Source: Gracilaria vermiculophylla (lineage: Eukaryota > Rhodophyta > Florideophyceae > Gracilariales > Gracilariaceae). Taken from it: a stretch of 48,099 nt of DNA. Every line of letters begins with the position of its first letter. The first letter of the stretch is position 1. The stretch is from assembly GCA_019155205.2 (NCBI GenBank), contig JAHNZQ020003150.1, positions 1,095,742 to 1,143,840 of the forward strand. Reading direction: 5' to 3'. Made by a program: the position numbers and the translations under genes. A model generated the notes under the pieces. The model had not been told where the DNA came from, made no database searches, and worked only from the letters and a program-made list of their open reading frames with translations. Below are positions 11,976 to 21,859 of this stretch, one piece after another.

Positions 11976-12504
11976 TGTGGAACTGTCAGCCCTTCTTTTG
12001 AGATAGTAGAGCACAACGTCCTTTAGGAGTTTTTGTTGACTCCAAAGGTGCGTGTTCGTAAAGGTGGTCTGGGGTATCCGCTGTCGCGAGCCGGGGGAAT
12101 TATTAAAGGGGATCCGCAAACACTAAGTGGAGGAGGAGGTTCACTGGGCGGACAGTGCTCCTTCAGGCGCTGCTATGAGGCAACCTGGGTATCGGCGGCT
12201 TAAGATCCTGAATTCGTTCGACAAGATCTCCATCCGGAGAAAGTAGAAGAAGACTCAAGGGTGCTTGGTTTACTACATCCGTAGAAGGAGGTCAACCGAA
12301 AGATTAATACCGTGCCGGGAGCTCGCCTTGATAGGTCTCACTACTGTACACTAGTCAAATTACCTATAATAATAAATTAAAATAATTATAAATTCTACAA
12401 CTTCCCAGACGTACTGTACTCAGTTAATAAAATACAAACACTCCTTAGGAATATCACTTTATAAAACCACAAGAAAGAATCTCCCTAAGATCCGTTGAAC
12501 TACA
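11976..12504 (-). repeat. 5' LTR of element A (529 bp)
   Basis: On the plus strand it runs TGTGGAACTGTCAGCCC...GTTGAACTACA, and it is homologous along its length to the 3' LTR at 2966-4054. It carries the promoter and start of transcription of the element on the minus strand, but I see no certain TATA box. Confidence 0.88.
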
Positions 12505-12618
12505 ACGTGAACCGATTAGGGTATTTTGTGGCTCAATTGATAGAATAAGAACACTCCTTAGGAAGAAATCCAATTTAAAACCATAAGAAAATATCACCTT
12601 TGGATCTTTTGTACTTCT
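12505..12618 (-). mobile_element. second part of the old LTR split by element A
   Basis: It continues the LTR alignment exactly where the piece at 2512-2965 stops: 'GTGGCTCAATTGATAG' matches 'GTGGCCCAGCCACTAA' of the solo LTR, then 'AACACTCCTTAGGAA' and a mutated end TTGTACTTCT for TGTACTACA. Together the pieces date the insertion of A after this LTR. Confidence 0.75.
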
Positions 12619-13012
12619 GATGATGAGTGTCGGGATTTACGTGCTCGAGCGTGGGCAATGACCGCGAACTAAGCGAGTGCGGTATGGTGCGCGCACGTGG
12701 TAGCAGAGAACGGGTACACCCCTCGGCGTCTGGCTCGTGCAGAGTTGGTTGGTGACGCGGAAGGGGTTTCTTTTATATGGTGTACCCAGTAGTTGGTTCC
12801 TCACAAAGTAACGAAATCTCAAACAAGTCTTCCAGGTCCATTCGTGTCTAGAGGACGGGTCGTGGAATTACGAAACCGGCCTGAAAGGGTCAAGCACTTG
12901 GGTGAATGCATTTTGTAGGTTCCCCGTAATTTTCCAAACGCAGGGCCAAACTTAAGTCCGCATCCATTCGCCAAACTGAAAACGCACATTGAGTACATTA
13001 CAACAACGACAT
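12619..13012. other. unexplained 394 bp between old LTR and element B; possibly another LTR
   Basis: No coding sequence. It starts near TGTCGGGATTT (12628) and ends AACAACGACA (13011), so TGTCG...CGACA could be the ends of a 384-bp LTR, and TTTTATATGG near 12770 could be its TATA box. The flanks (ATGAG, TTTTT) do not form a target duplication, so this is only a suggestion. Confidence 0.3.
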
Positions 13013-13354
13013 TTTTTCTTTCCTGAATTACCCTATGTCCCTGAGGTGCATCTTTTCATAGATCGATCCTCAATCAGCTCCTGATGACGGTTTCCTCTTC
13101 CGTACAACCCCAGTGTCACTCGCAATACGTAGGCGGGCTGTCGTTTGCAGCTGGGGTGCGCCATGGTCGGGCCCGTTTGATGGCTTCTGCTCGTGGCATA
13201 GTGCCGCTGATTGGCCTACAGCGCCTTGCCTTTTGATTTCCTTGAAGATCCCTCTGGTGAAAAGCGCGAGTCGTCACGTCCGCATGGTCATCCTCGTAAG
13301 AGTCATCTCAACTCATAGGTTTCTCTTCTGTCCTGTCGTCGTTCTCCATTTCGT

Positions 13355-15445
13355 ATGAACGCATTCCCCGCTAAGGTGCTAATTTCCCCACTTGTATCTC
13401 CTGGTTCGTCCTCTCCGCGTAGCCCTCGACGGGGTCGTGACATGGTTCTTTTCTTGAATGGCTGTATAATGGCAAGCCTCTTCTTTGGTGATGTTTAGTG
13501 CAACTTGTCTGGTGCAACCACCAACTCCGTCTCCGTTCTTCCGACTACGCATACCTTCGGGATGGCTTCTCCGGTCCATGCTCCTGCTTCTTTATCTGCT
13601 CCTGAGGTGGGTCACATCTCCATCGGTGCGACATTCTGCCCAGGGAAGCACTTCTACCATCGTGCTTCACGGGTCCTGGTTCCCTTTCGTGACAGGTTCG
13701 TCAGTCTCCCTTGTTCCATGGAGGATTACATTCAACATTATGGGTCGTACCTTCAGGCAATGCCGTTCCGCGCCGTACCAGAAGGCGCTTGGAATGACAA
13801 GAAACGAAACCAGGTGGATGCCGTCCGTGCTCACTGATTCCACACTCCAGTGCACGGTGGCAATACTCCGACCACGGTGGGACACAGCGACACTTTTTTC
13901 CTCCGATGCGACGAAATGCGCAAGATTCAATCTCGACTCCAAGTACCCCAGCATGGAGAAAGGAATCACCGGCACGTTGGGCGGCATTGAATCATCGAAG
14001 ATGGGCGTTTCGCCTTTAAGGTACTGTCCCTGGATCCCTCTTATGACCGCCTTTATTGCCATAATTGCAATCGATAGTGGATGCACCTTGCGGATGACAT
14101 TCGAGTGCGGAAGGCCTTCAGATACTTCTATGTTTAGCACAACACGGAATTCCATGAAATGCCTTTCAAGCAGCGTCGGAAGTACTACCTTAAGACGAGC
14201 GACTCTTGAAGGGACCATTTGGTCTCCCTGCATTCTTGTGTGTTGACGCCAATCACATTCGTGTAACATACTTCAGAGTTTTTGGATCCACATGACTCCT
14301 TAGGACGGTTCATTATGCTGGTCGCCTCGACGGAAGTCACGGTCGGCACCCTAGCGGCTTATCTGCAGGCAGTGGGCCAGGGCTTCACTTCCGATACTCG
14401 ATGTCGTGACGGTTGCCTCTACTGGAATTCCTCTTATTTGCCAACCGCCGGACGTTTTCTCTCTTTGTCGGTGCCAATTATCAGGGTCCGCCGCTCATTA
14501 GGTATTCAGCACCTGGTTACGGGCACCTCATGGAGCGAATCAGAGGCGAAGATGCTACTGGATTATAACCTTCAGGTGGCGTGGAACGATACGTAGTGTT
14601 TCCTCTGGAATGATTATGGCGAAAACAAGTATCATTCTATCGTGAGGAGCCCTAGTGGAGACGATGACGAGGGAGCCTACAAGGCCATCCCCCGCTTTGG
14701 AGCTTTTCCAGTTCCTCAGTTGCCATGGCTGCATGTCCCTGATAATGATTCTATGGTGGCGAACCTGGCGATCCGTAAGCCATTTCCGTCACGAGCTCCA
14801 TCACAGAACGTGGCTGCGCCTCCCGAGGTCGTCAAGTAGCCTACAGAATAGATGCCCGATCCTCCGGCGGTGATAGCCGATGTGACTGCAATAGAAGAGG
14901 AAAAGAATACTACCTTGTCGGCTGCGTCGGTCCAGATGGTGCAATCCTGTTTGAGAAGCGTCCTGGCTCCAATTATTTAGCTTCGCCTGAGGATCGTTAC
15001 GGTTCCAATGCCGCCGTCATCTCCGAGGCCTGCTGCTCTACCCTTGTCTCACTGGACCTGTGCAGCGGTGCGGGAAGAATTGGCTCGGGAGCCCACCGTC
15101 CCGGCTGGTCCTCCGTCCGCAACTCTTTCTGTGCTGGATTTTATTCTATCGGCAGAGATTGCCGCTTCTGGTTTGTCCTCGGGCGTTTAATCCTCTGGAA
15201 CGCTTGTTACTACCTTTCAGGAGTTCGCGCAGGCTTGTCTTCTGACCGGTCTCCCTGCGCCCGCTTCTCTCGTAGAGGCGGTGCCCAAAACACGTGACTG
15301 GGTCCTAGAGCTGCATAAGGCCTGGGCGGATCGAGCCTCGATGACTGACATCAGGGACAACCTGTATGAGTTCTTTGAGAGCCAAGCTCTTTGAGCGAGG
15401 GATCGCATGGATGCGGAGTGTGAGACGCGGCTTGGTAGCCTGTAG
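13355..15445 (+). pseudogene. convergent (antisense) ORF of element B, about 697 codons
   Basis: A single plus-strand frame can be followed from the ATG at 13355 (MNAFPAKVLIS) to the TAG at 15443-15445 without a frameshift, broken only by about ten to twelve in-frame stops. It lies between the chromodomain end of pol (15585) and the purine tract, and runs against gag-pol. Features: a Ser/Arg/Pro-rich N-terminus (SPRSPRRGRD), a central part with LYCHNC, and a C-terminal part predicted helical (TTFQEFAQACLL; TRDWVLELHKAW; DIRDNLYEFFES). N- and C-terminal parts are conserved in element A; element C has a diverged counterpart at 26645-28596. I recognise no known domain. It could be an extra structural, envelope-like or regulatory protein; this is inference. 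The long frame without indels in an otherwise broken element is the main evidence that it was coding. Confidence 0.7.
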
Positions 15446-15584
15446 ACGAAAATGACTCGGCTACGGTAGTTAGAACTAGAAGGGAAAAATAAAACTCCAG
15501 ATAAAAAAGAAATCAGTGGTTTGTAGCGGAGGACGAAAAGCAGCTCTATCTTGGGGCCCCTCCCCCTTTTTTAAACGGAAACGC

Positions 15585-18095
15585 TTAGGCAAAAATGCGT
15601 TTCCTCTCCACATTGGCGTGGTATCTCCTGAGGAAAATCTCAATAATGAGTCCTTGTGGTTCTTCCGTGTCATCTGTTGAGGTGTACCCATACCATCGTA
15701 CGCGGTACAGTAGTCCTGCAGGGGTCTGGCGGTAAGAGACAATATGATCAACCGTATAGAGGATATAATCTTGACGGGTTATGATGGCGCATATAGCTTC
15801 CATGAATTGTTCACCAAGAGCTGTTACAGGATTTCTGATATCCATCGGTGTCATCACCCTTGAGATGGTAGGAGCCGGAGTTCTCGCGTGTGGGTCCCGA
15901 GGTGGGGTGGTGGGCCTTCCTGAAAGACATGGCGTTGGGACGTTCGTCATCCGATCACGGGAGAAGACGTCTTGAAGCCCGTTTCCCTCAATGACCACAA
16001 TGAACCTGTCGGTGTCCAAGATTTTATAAGTCCCTGAGGTGTTTGGCGCTAACCTACGGGTGACCTCCGGCAGTTCATCGGTCCTCTCCAAATTTTTGTC
16101 AGGAAAAACCTCGTCGCCTTCCTTTGAAGGCCGTCTTTCACCTTCAGGTCAGAATCCCGTTTATATATCCTCTGCGAGACGTTGAGCCTCTTCTTTGCGA
16201 GGAAGAGTGCGTCCCAATAGCGCCTGAAAATGGAGGGTATTGACCGAGTCTCTGTGGGTGCCTGTGGCCGATCCACTGGGTGCGCCGAGGGGCGTGCCAA
16301 TATAAGGGCACTAAGGGGGACTCGCAAGAGCACCAGAGTGAAAGGAGGGGTTACTGTAGAGCGTTGCACCTGCAGGGTGTATGCATATGTGAATGGGTTC
16401 ACATACGCGTCCCAATTCTTCTGGTGATCCGCGTAGTGTCAAAGGGTCTCAACCTTGAGACGAGGATTATGTTGAGCCCCTCAGCCTTTCCGTTGGTCTG
16501 GGGGTGGTATGCATTGCTAAACAACCGCTTCATTCCCAGCATTCCTGAGATGGCGCTGATTAGCTTCACCGCAAACTGGAATTCTTTTTCTGTAAGGAGG
16601 AACACCGGGATCTCATATGGGTAAACCTAATTGCTCATAAATGTGTCGGCAATTACTGCTGCAGTGGGGTGTTTGAAGGGAATTGCGCGCGTTATCTTTG
16701 AGAACCGATCGGTGATCACGAGGATAAATCTATACCGTCGCTTCGTCATGGAGAGAGAGCCACTCCAAAGTTCTTGAAGGTGGAAACAGAGTAAGTGGTG
16801 TCCGTTGTCTACGGATACTTCTTTTAGAGGCGTCTAAAGTTTGTGGATTCATCCCTGAGTCTCGGCGCATGAGTGACAATCCGCCACCGCTTGGAAAGCC
16901 TCACTATTCATTTGCGGCCAATAACTCTCCCTCCTCATGTTGAATTACATGCTCGATCCACCGGAGTGTCTTGCAAGCCGAGAATAGTGCGAAACATACA
17001 GCAACCTTGCCCGTAGGCTCGTTGGGACCACCTTTGGAGGAGCACCATTCAGGGGAGCACGGCGTACAAGTAAACCGTCGTGGTCGTTATCAAATGACAA
17101 TGCTATTTCCCCATAGTGACGAGGCACTCCTTCCACTACGTATCCGTACTCTGCTCCTTCAAGAATTCTGCTATGGTGATGAGGAGAACTTCTTTCTCCT
17201 CTTCAACGAGGGCCTTCACCTCAGGGAGTCTAGTAAACGTTTCTCCAGGTTCATAGCATTTCACGCCATCTCCTTCGGATTCTTCTTTCCTGTTGGCGTT
17301 CTCGATGACTGGCCACAGAATAGCGTACAGTAACGGTATTTTATCTTTTCCGTCGGTGGAATTACGCAACAGAGCGTCCGCTGCCTGATGTTTTATGCCA
17401 AGGCGGTGGACGATGTCAAACTCGTACTCCAGCAGGCGTAGTCGCCACCTCTCCAAGCGGCCGGAAGCATCCGTCAAGAACAGTATCCACTTTAGTGGTG
17501 CATGATCTGCCCTCATGGAGAAACGCGCGCTCTCCACGAATGAGTGCAAAAGAAACACCGCCCATACAATGGAAAGACATTAACGCTCCGAGGTGGAATA
17601 CTTCCGCTCTGTCGGTGAAAGGCTGAGACTCCCGTACCCTTTAGGGTGAAATCCACCTTTAGGTTGTTCCTGTAGCAGGTTACATCCGACATGATACTTA
17701 CAGGCGTCTGTTTTCTGCCCCATGCGGCCATCCCGTCACGGGAGAACCGAGCTCGGTGGCTCTATTAGTCTCTTCTTCAAGCTCTTAAAGGCTTCGAACT
17801 CTTCGTCCGTCAAGGGGGCCAATTGTGTCGGTTTGTTCTTCTGCAAGAGACGATTTAACGGCGCCGAAGTACCATAGAAATTTGGAACAAATATCCGAAA
17901 GAAATTACACAACCCCAGGAAGGAGCGGAGCTCCGTGTGGTTTGTGGGAGGGTAAGCTTCCATGAGGGCGTTTTGAGTCAATCTGGAACTCTGTAGGCAG
18001 CCCGAGGACACAAGGTGCCCCAAGTAGTCCACCGAGTACCTAAAAAGAAACACTGCTCTAATTCTAAGGTGAGTCCAGAATCCTCAGGAGTTGAT
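15585..18095 (-). pseudogene. pol: partial pol of element B (RT end, RNase H, integrase, chromodomain)
   Basis: Minus-strand remnants in order: RT connection region (about 18053-17736: VDYLGHLV, ELRSFLGLCNFFRIF, EEFEAFKSLK); RNase H end (about 17558-17300: RADHAPLKWILFLTD, ADALLRN); integrase zinc region (about 17136-16850: HYSRLARHSGGS); core with AYHPQTNGKAEG (about 16500); and the chromodomain (about 15720-15585: YTVDHIVSYRQTPAG, YRVRWYGYTS, RRYHAN), better preserved than in A. Frameshifts and stops separate the pieces. Upstream RT catalytic part, protease and gag are absent. Confidence 0.85.
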
Positions 18096-18745
18096 GAATT
18101 ACTCATAAGATATCCAGAAGTGGAGAGCATTTGTACGGAGAAACAAGAGTACGCTCGCATGCCAGGGTGACCCAGTAGTTTGGTACTTTTTTGGAGATAT
18201 TTTGATGGTGAATGAGTGTAGTGAACGGCGGACACGTGTGGGACTGAGATTCCGTGCAAAGGCGCTCCACCCAATTTCGGTTGATTTACAGTAGATCTCG
18301 CAGCGCACGGTACTGTTGTGAAGTACCTCATCACAAGAGCGATATGATTGGCTGATGTACTGAAATTATAGTGATGGATAATTATTCTACGGATGGACAA
18401 GGTGATAAAGCACAAATGGCTCGTGGAGATCTGGTTCTCCACAACTCGCACTATTTCTTTTTTCTTCGGTTGATCCATTGACCTTATCCGTCACTCGGCT
18501 ACCTCTACTTATAGCGTTCGCTCGCACCCTTTTTGCATCACTATAAATCATCATCTGCATTGGAAATGCAGTTGCATAAGACTTTCCCATTCAGAGATGC
18601 AGGTGTCTTAGAGTTGCAGGTCTCTTGGACAACTGCATGATCGCTTAGGGGTTGCATTAACTCTGTTGCATTCAGTCATGAACAGAGTTGCAGTTACGAA
18701 GGGATCCATGACATCCTTCTAAGTTCATTACTCTGGGAAAGTGAG
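18096..18745. other. no gene seen between elements B and C
   Basis: Homology to element A stops at about 18095. A minus-strand frame continues to about 18478 but has no recognisable motif. From 18556 to 18690 the word TGCA, often inside GTTGCA, recurs many times. This may be the remains of another repeat or of host DNA. Confidence 0.4.
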
Positions 18746-19273
18746 TGTGGTAGTAATACCATGACTATGTACCAAGGGTGGTGTGCACTGGACGCATGGC
18801 GCATCGCCGTTTCGTATCCCTTAAGGTATTGTTAATGGGTAGGTTGCTTTTTGATATTACAGGACGGTACTGGAAGTGCATTTCGAGTGCACCTCCCGGT
18901 GACAACGTTGCTTGGCCAGCCGCGGTGGCCAGGGGGCCTCGCACGGTGAGCATACGCACCGTGCGAGTCACCCCCGTCAAAAGATGTAAAAACAAGCAGC
19001 TCTTGGACAACTCTACCGCTGCCTTGGTCTCTACAGTCGATAATTACGACTTGCTTACTACCCTACGGTTCTATTGGCGTCCATGCGTTACCTTCTATCA
19101 CTGCCGATATAGGTGCATTATGCGCGCGGGCTATCTAGCACCCTCAGTGGTGGCGCTACCGCATACCTCTCAGGTTTGCCTTCCTCACCTCCTAGGTTCA
19201 GCCAACCTCGCGCTCTCTAGCCACTCGTCCACACGAACACCTTTTGGTTCATAGCCGCCATCGCTATACCACA
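18746..19273 (+). repeat. 5' LTR of element C (528 bp)
   Basis: It begins TGTGGTAGTAATACC and ends CGCTATACCACA, so the termini are a perfect 7-bp inverted repeat. It matches 29412-29939 along its whole length. A stable hairpin lies at 18938-18967. Confidence 0.93.
18938..18967. promoter_or_regulatory. GC-rich hairpin in the 5' LTR of C
   Basis: CTCGCACGGTG and CACCGTGCGAG form a perfect 11-bp stem around AGCATACG. The same structure with a 10-bp stem and different loop is present in the 3' LTR (29604-29633). Confidence 0.7.
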
Positions 19274-19292
19274 TTTTGGTCTCCCGACTTAG
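19274..19292 (+). promoter_or_regulatory. primer binding site of element C
   Basis: Directly after the 5' LTR: TTTTGGTCTCCCGACTTAG. From TGG on it would pair with a tRNA 3' end reading CTAAGTCGGGAGACCA. Element A has nearly the same core at 11958-11975. The tRNA is not identified. Confidence 0.65.
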
Positions 19293-19311
19293 AACTGTGG
19301 ACTCACCAATG

Positions 19312-21697
19312 GGTTTGCAGAAGAAGAAAGGAAGGAAGTGGATTTAGATACCGTTTTGTTTGCGAAGATATCTGCGATGCGATACAGCCCATCATCAGTT
19401 ACCTACACGTATTGGTCTAGCCTGCACAGAAGACTGAAAGGTTCGTCGAGTCGAGAGAATCGGGCGCCGGCCCGTCCACCTCGTCCTTATAACCAATCAT
19501 TTGTAACCCGGAGGAATTGCTCCGTGGGAAGCCTTCTACGGTGCACGCCAAAAATGGGGAGCAGGCCGCGAGAAGCGCTGTTCCCCCGGCTACCGATTGC
19601 GTGGATGCCGCGGTTCTCAAACCGTCAGAGGGCGCCCCGTTATACCCAATGGTTCCTAACGTCCTTCCGGAATAAACACAGTGGGCTGTACCACAGTTGG
19701 ATTTGGAATCGATCACCAAGACGGTTGTGGATCCAGCCGTGCAAGCGCTGGCCAACCAGTGACTTGCGATAGTTTTCCGATTCCTCGACCAAGAAGCTCG
19801 GGAATACGTAGACCACATGGTACAGGAATCCCTGCGTGAGCACAAATTCACGGCTCCACAGGATCCAGAACCCAGACCGGTCGTTCCACCGACCATGGAT
19901 GGTAACCAGAAGGTCGTCATGCCGATACAGTCTTTCCAGTACAACCTTCTTCATGACCAATTTGTGTGCGAAGCACGATGAACAATTTCGGAATGGGGCC
20001 GCTCCATGGGATGAGTATGGCCCGAGGATCATCTACCTCCCGAAACGTTTTGGTAGCGCTGCGCGTGATGCCAACACTGGCGACCCTGGTAGCGATGGTG
20101 GGTTGTCGAGCTCGGAAGACGAGCGAAGCCGAAAACCTTAAGGTAAGAAGAAGAAGAGAGTTACCCGGCCGAAGAAAAAGAGTCGTTGGTCCGATCCCGA
20201 CTCATCAGGTTCGAACACCGGTTCGGACTCGAGTAGGGATGACCGAAAAGATTCGCGAAAACACCGGAAAAATCTCCGCCGTAAAAAGAAGGAAAGAAAA
20301 CCGCACTGGTAAGACCAAGTAGTACGACTCGTCGGAGTCTGATTCCGACACTGATGCCGACCTAAAGGTGATCCAACCGCTGAACGATCTGTTCGTGAGA
20401 GCAGTTGACTACGGCACCTGCCAGTTGGCTATCATGATGCTGGGTATACCAAGACGGTTGCTCAGAACATTACCAAGCACCACGAGCGGCTTAGTTTTCA
20501 AATGGGCGAAACCCGCTTTTCGGGCGACGACCCAATCGCTATCATTGACTACCTTTAGAGGTGCAAGATAGCATTGGACCAGAACGGTTTCTCGGAAAGG
20601 ATGGCCATGTGGCTGTTCCAATTCTATCTCAAGGGTCAGGCAGGCGAAGATGTACATGGCCGCCTGCAGGATAATGCCATGGCGGTAGATGAGGGACACA
20701 CCACGCTCTTGCGCTCGTATACACAGGTGGTCATTTTCCTACTAGAAACCTGCGCGACCGATGATGTGATTCAGGAACCCTACCCAGAGGTTCTCAACCA
20801 CCATCGACGGCCAGGACAAACCGAATTTGAATACCCTCGATCGCTATACGCAACGGAGTCCCGATGAAGGAGCGTGTTTACCACCACTAGGTTAAAGTCC
20901 ATGTTCGCCGACAAAGTTGATATAGCAATGCGGTCACAGATTAGGAACCACTATGCGACAAACCGTAACAAGGACTACAATGGTCTGGCCCGCTTTTCGC
21001 AGGGTCTGGGCGATACGCTCTGTCTTGGAAAACAAAGCGCGCTGCCCTCGTTCGCAAAAGCCATGGAGGATAAGCCCGAATGGTCCGTTCTCGAAGTCGA
21101 CAAAGTGTCTGAAACGGAACCTGGACCCGGCAAGCACTCACCGTGCGGTACCGCCATCCCTTGGCTAACGAGGTGCCGACCACTGGGTCGCTATTTCCGT
21201 CCCAGTGGACTACGACGGCCTCTGGCAGCCCACACCCGCACTCGCTTGCCTGTCCACCGTCTTCAATATCAGTTCAATCATCGGTATCCGCTCCATTAAC
21301 GAGGGTCTCAGCCACTCGGGCTCAGGTCCTCGGGATATCGTACTAGGGTGGAAATGGTCAGTCATAGTATTGCACTGCGCTCACGCATCCGCCGAGTGAT
21401 GTGGCGAACCACCGTGCCTCACCAATGGCAGCAAGAAACCCCAATACAGATGAGCTCTTGTGGTAATTCTGCCTTTCACCGGAACATCTCGCGACGGCTT
21501 GCCCGAAGGCCGAGCCGCAGGTGCGAGCGGCACTTCTGCAAACTGAGCTCCAAAACCAATGTGGTATTTTTTGCACGCCATCGAAGGGCATGCGCACTGC
21601 CAATTCATCTGCGCCACAGGCTCCACCTGAACAGGTCCACCTAATCGCAGACACAGTCCAACGTGAGGATTCCACCTCACAAGCGGGAAACGCCTAA
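19312..21697 (+). pseudogene. gag: gag of element C
   Basis: Broken gag, readable in pieces. The start is uncertain; the first ATG after the primer site is at 19312. Visible parts: an N-terminal region (about 19690-19860: WAVPQLDLESITKTVVD, DQEAREYVDHMVQESL); a lysine/arginine-rich block with serine/aspartate (about 20140-20310: KKKRVTRPKKKSRW); a capsid-like part (about 20500-20640: FSGDDPIAII, MWLFQFYLKGQAGEDV; about 20880-21000: TRLKSMFADKVDIAMRSQIR); and a C-terminal end with cysteines and histidine like the variant zinc knuckle of A, followed by AEPQVRAALLQTELQN and a stop at 21695-21697. The capsid part aligns with gag of A. Frameshifts and stops make it inactive. Confidence 0.75.
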
Positions 21698-21859
21698 CGG
21701 TTGGAGGACAGGCCGTTCCCATCCGTCCTTCCTCGGAAGGCCTTCCAGCACGAAATGATTTTAGTAGAAATGATGACCCTACCGTTACCCGGCAGGCAGA
21801 CAGTTAGGACTCACCGACCACAATTTGCTTCCTAAAGTACAGTGACTACAAGGTAAACA

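Larger units (their letters stand above)
2966..12504 (-). mobile_element. Ty3/gypsy chromodomain retrotransposon A, complete but decayed
   Basis: Minus-strand LTR retrotransposon: 5' LTR 11976-12504, primer site 11958-11975, gag 11798-9570, pol 9432-5410 (protease, reverse transcriptase, RNase H, integrase, chromodomain), a convergent plus-strand reading frame 4453-5141, a purine tract next to 4054, and 3' LTR 2966-4054. The target duplication is ACATG (2961-2965) and ACGTG (12505-12509), different by one CpG transition. The element sits inside an older LTR of its own family. Stops, frameshifts and changed catalytic residues show that it is inactive. The order protease-RT-RNaseH-integrase with a terminal chromodomain is the chromovirus arrangement. 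Confidence 0.9.
13013..18095 (-). mobile_element. truncated Ty3/gypsy chromodomain retrotransposon B
   Basis: Homologous to element A in the same orientation from the purine tract (about 13013) through the leader 'GGTGCATCTTTTCATAGATCGATCC', the convergent frame, chromodomain, integrase, RNase H and the end of RT. The homology ends near 18095 inside RT, so protease, gag, primer site and 5' LTR are missing here. Its 3' LTR may be the split LTR 2512-2965/12505-12618. Confidence 0.82.
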
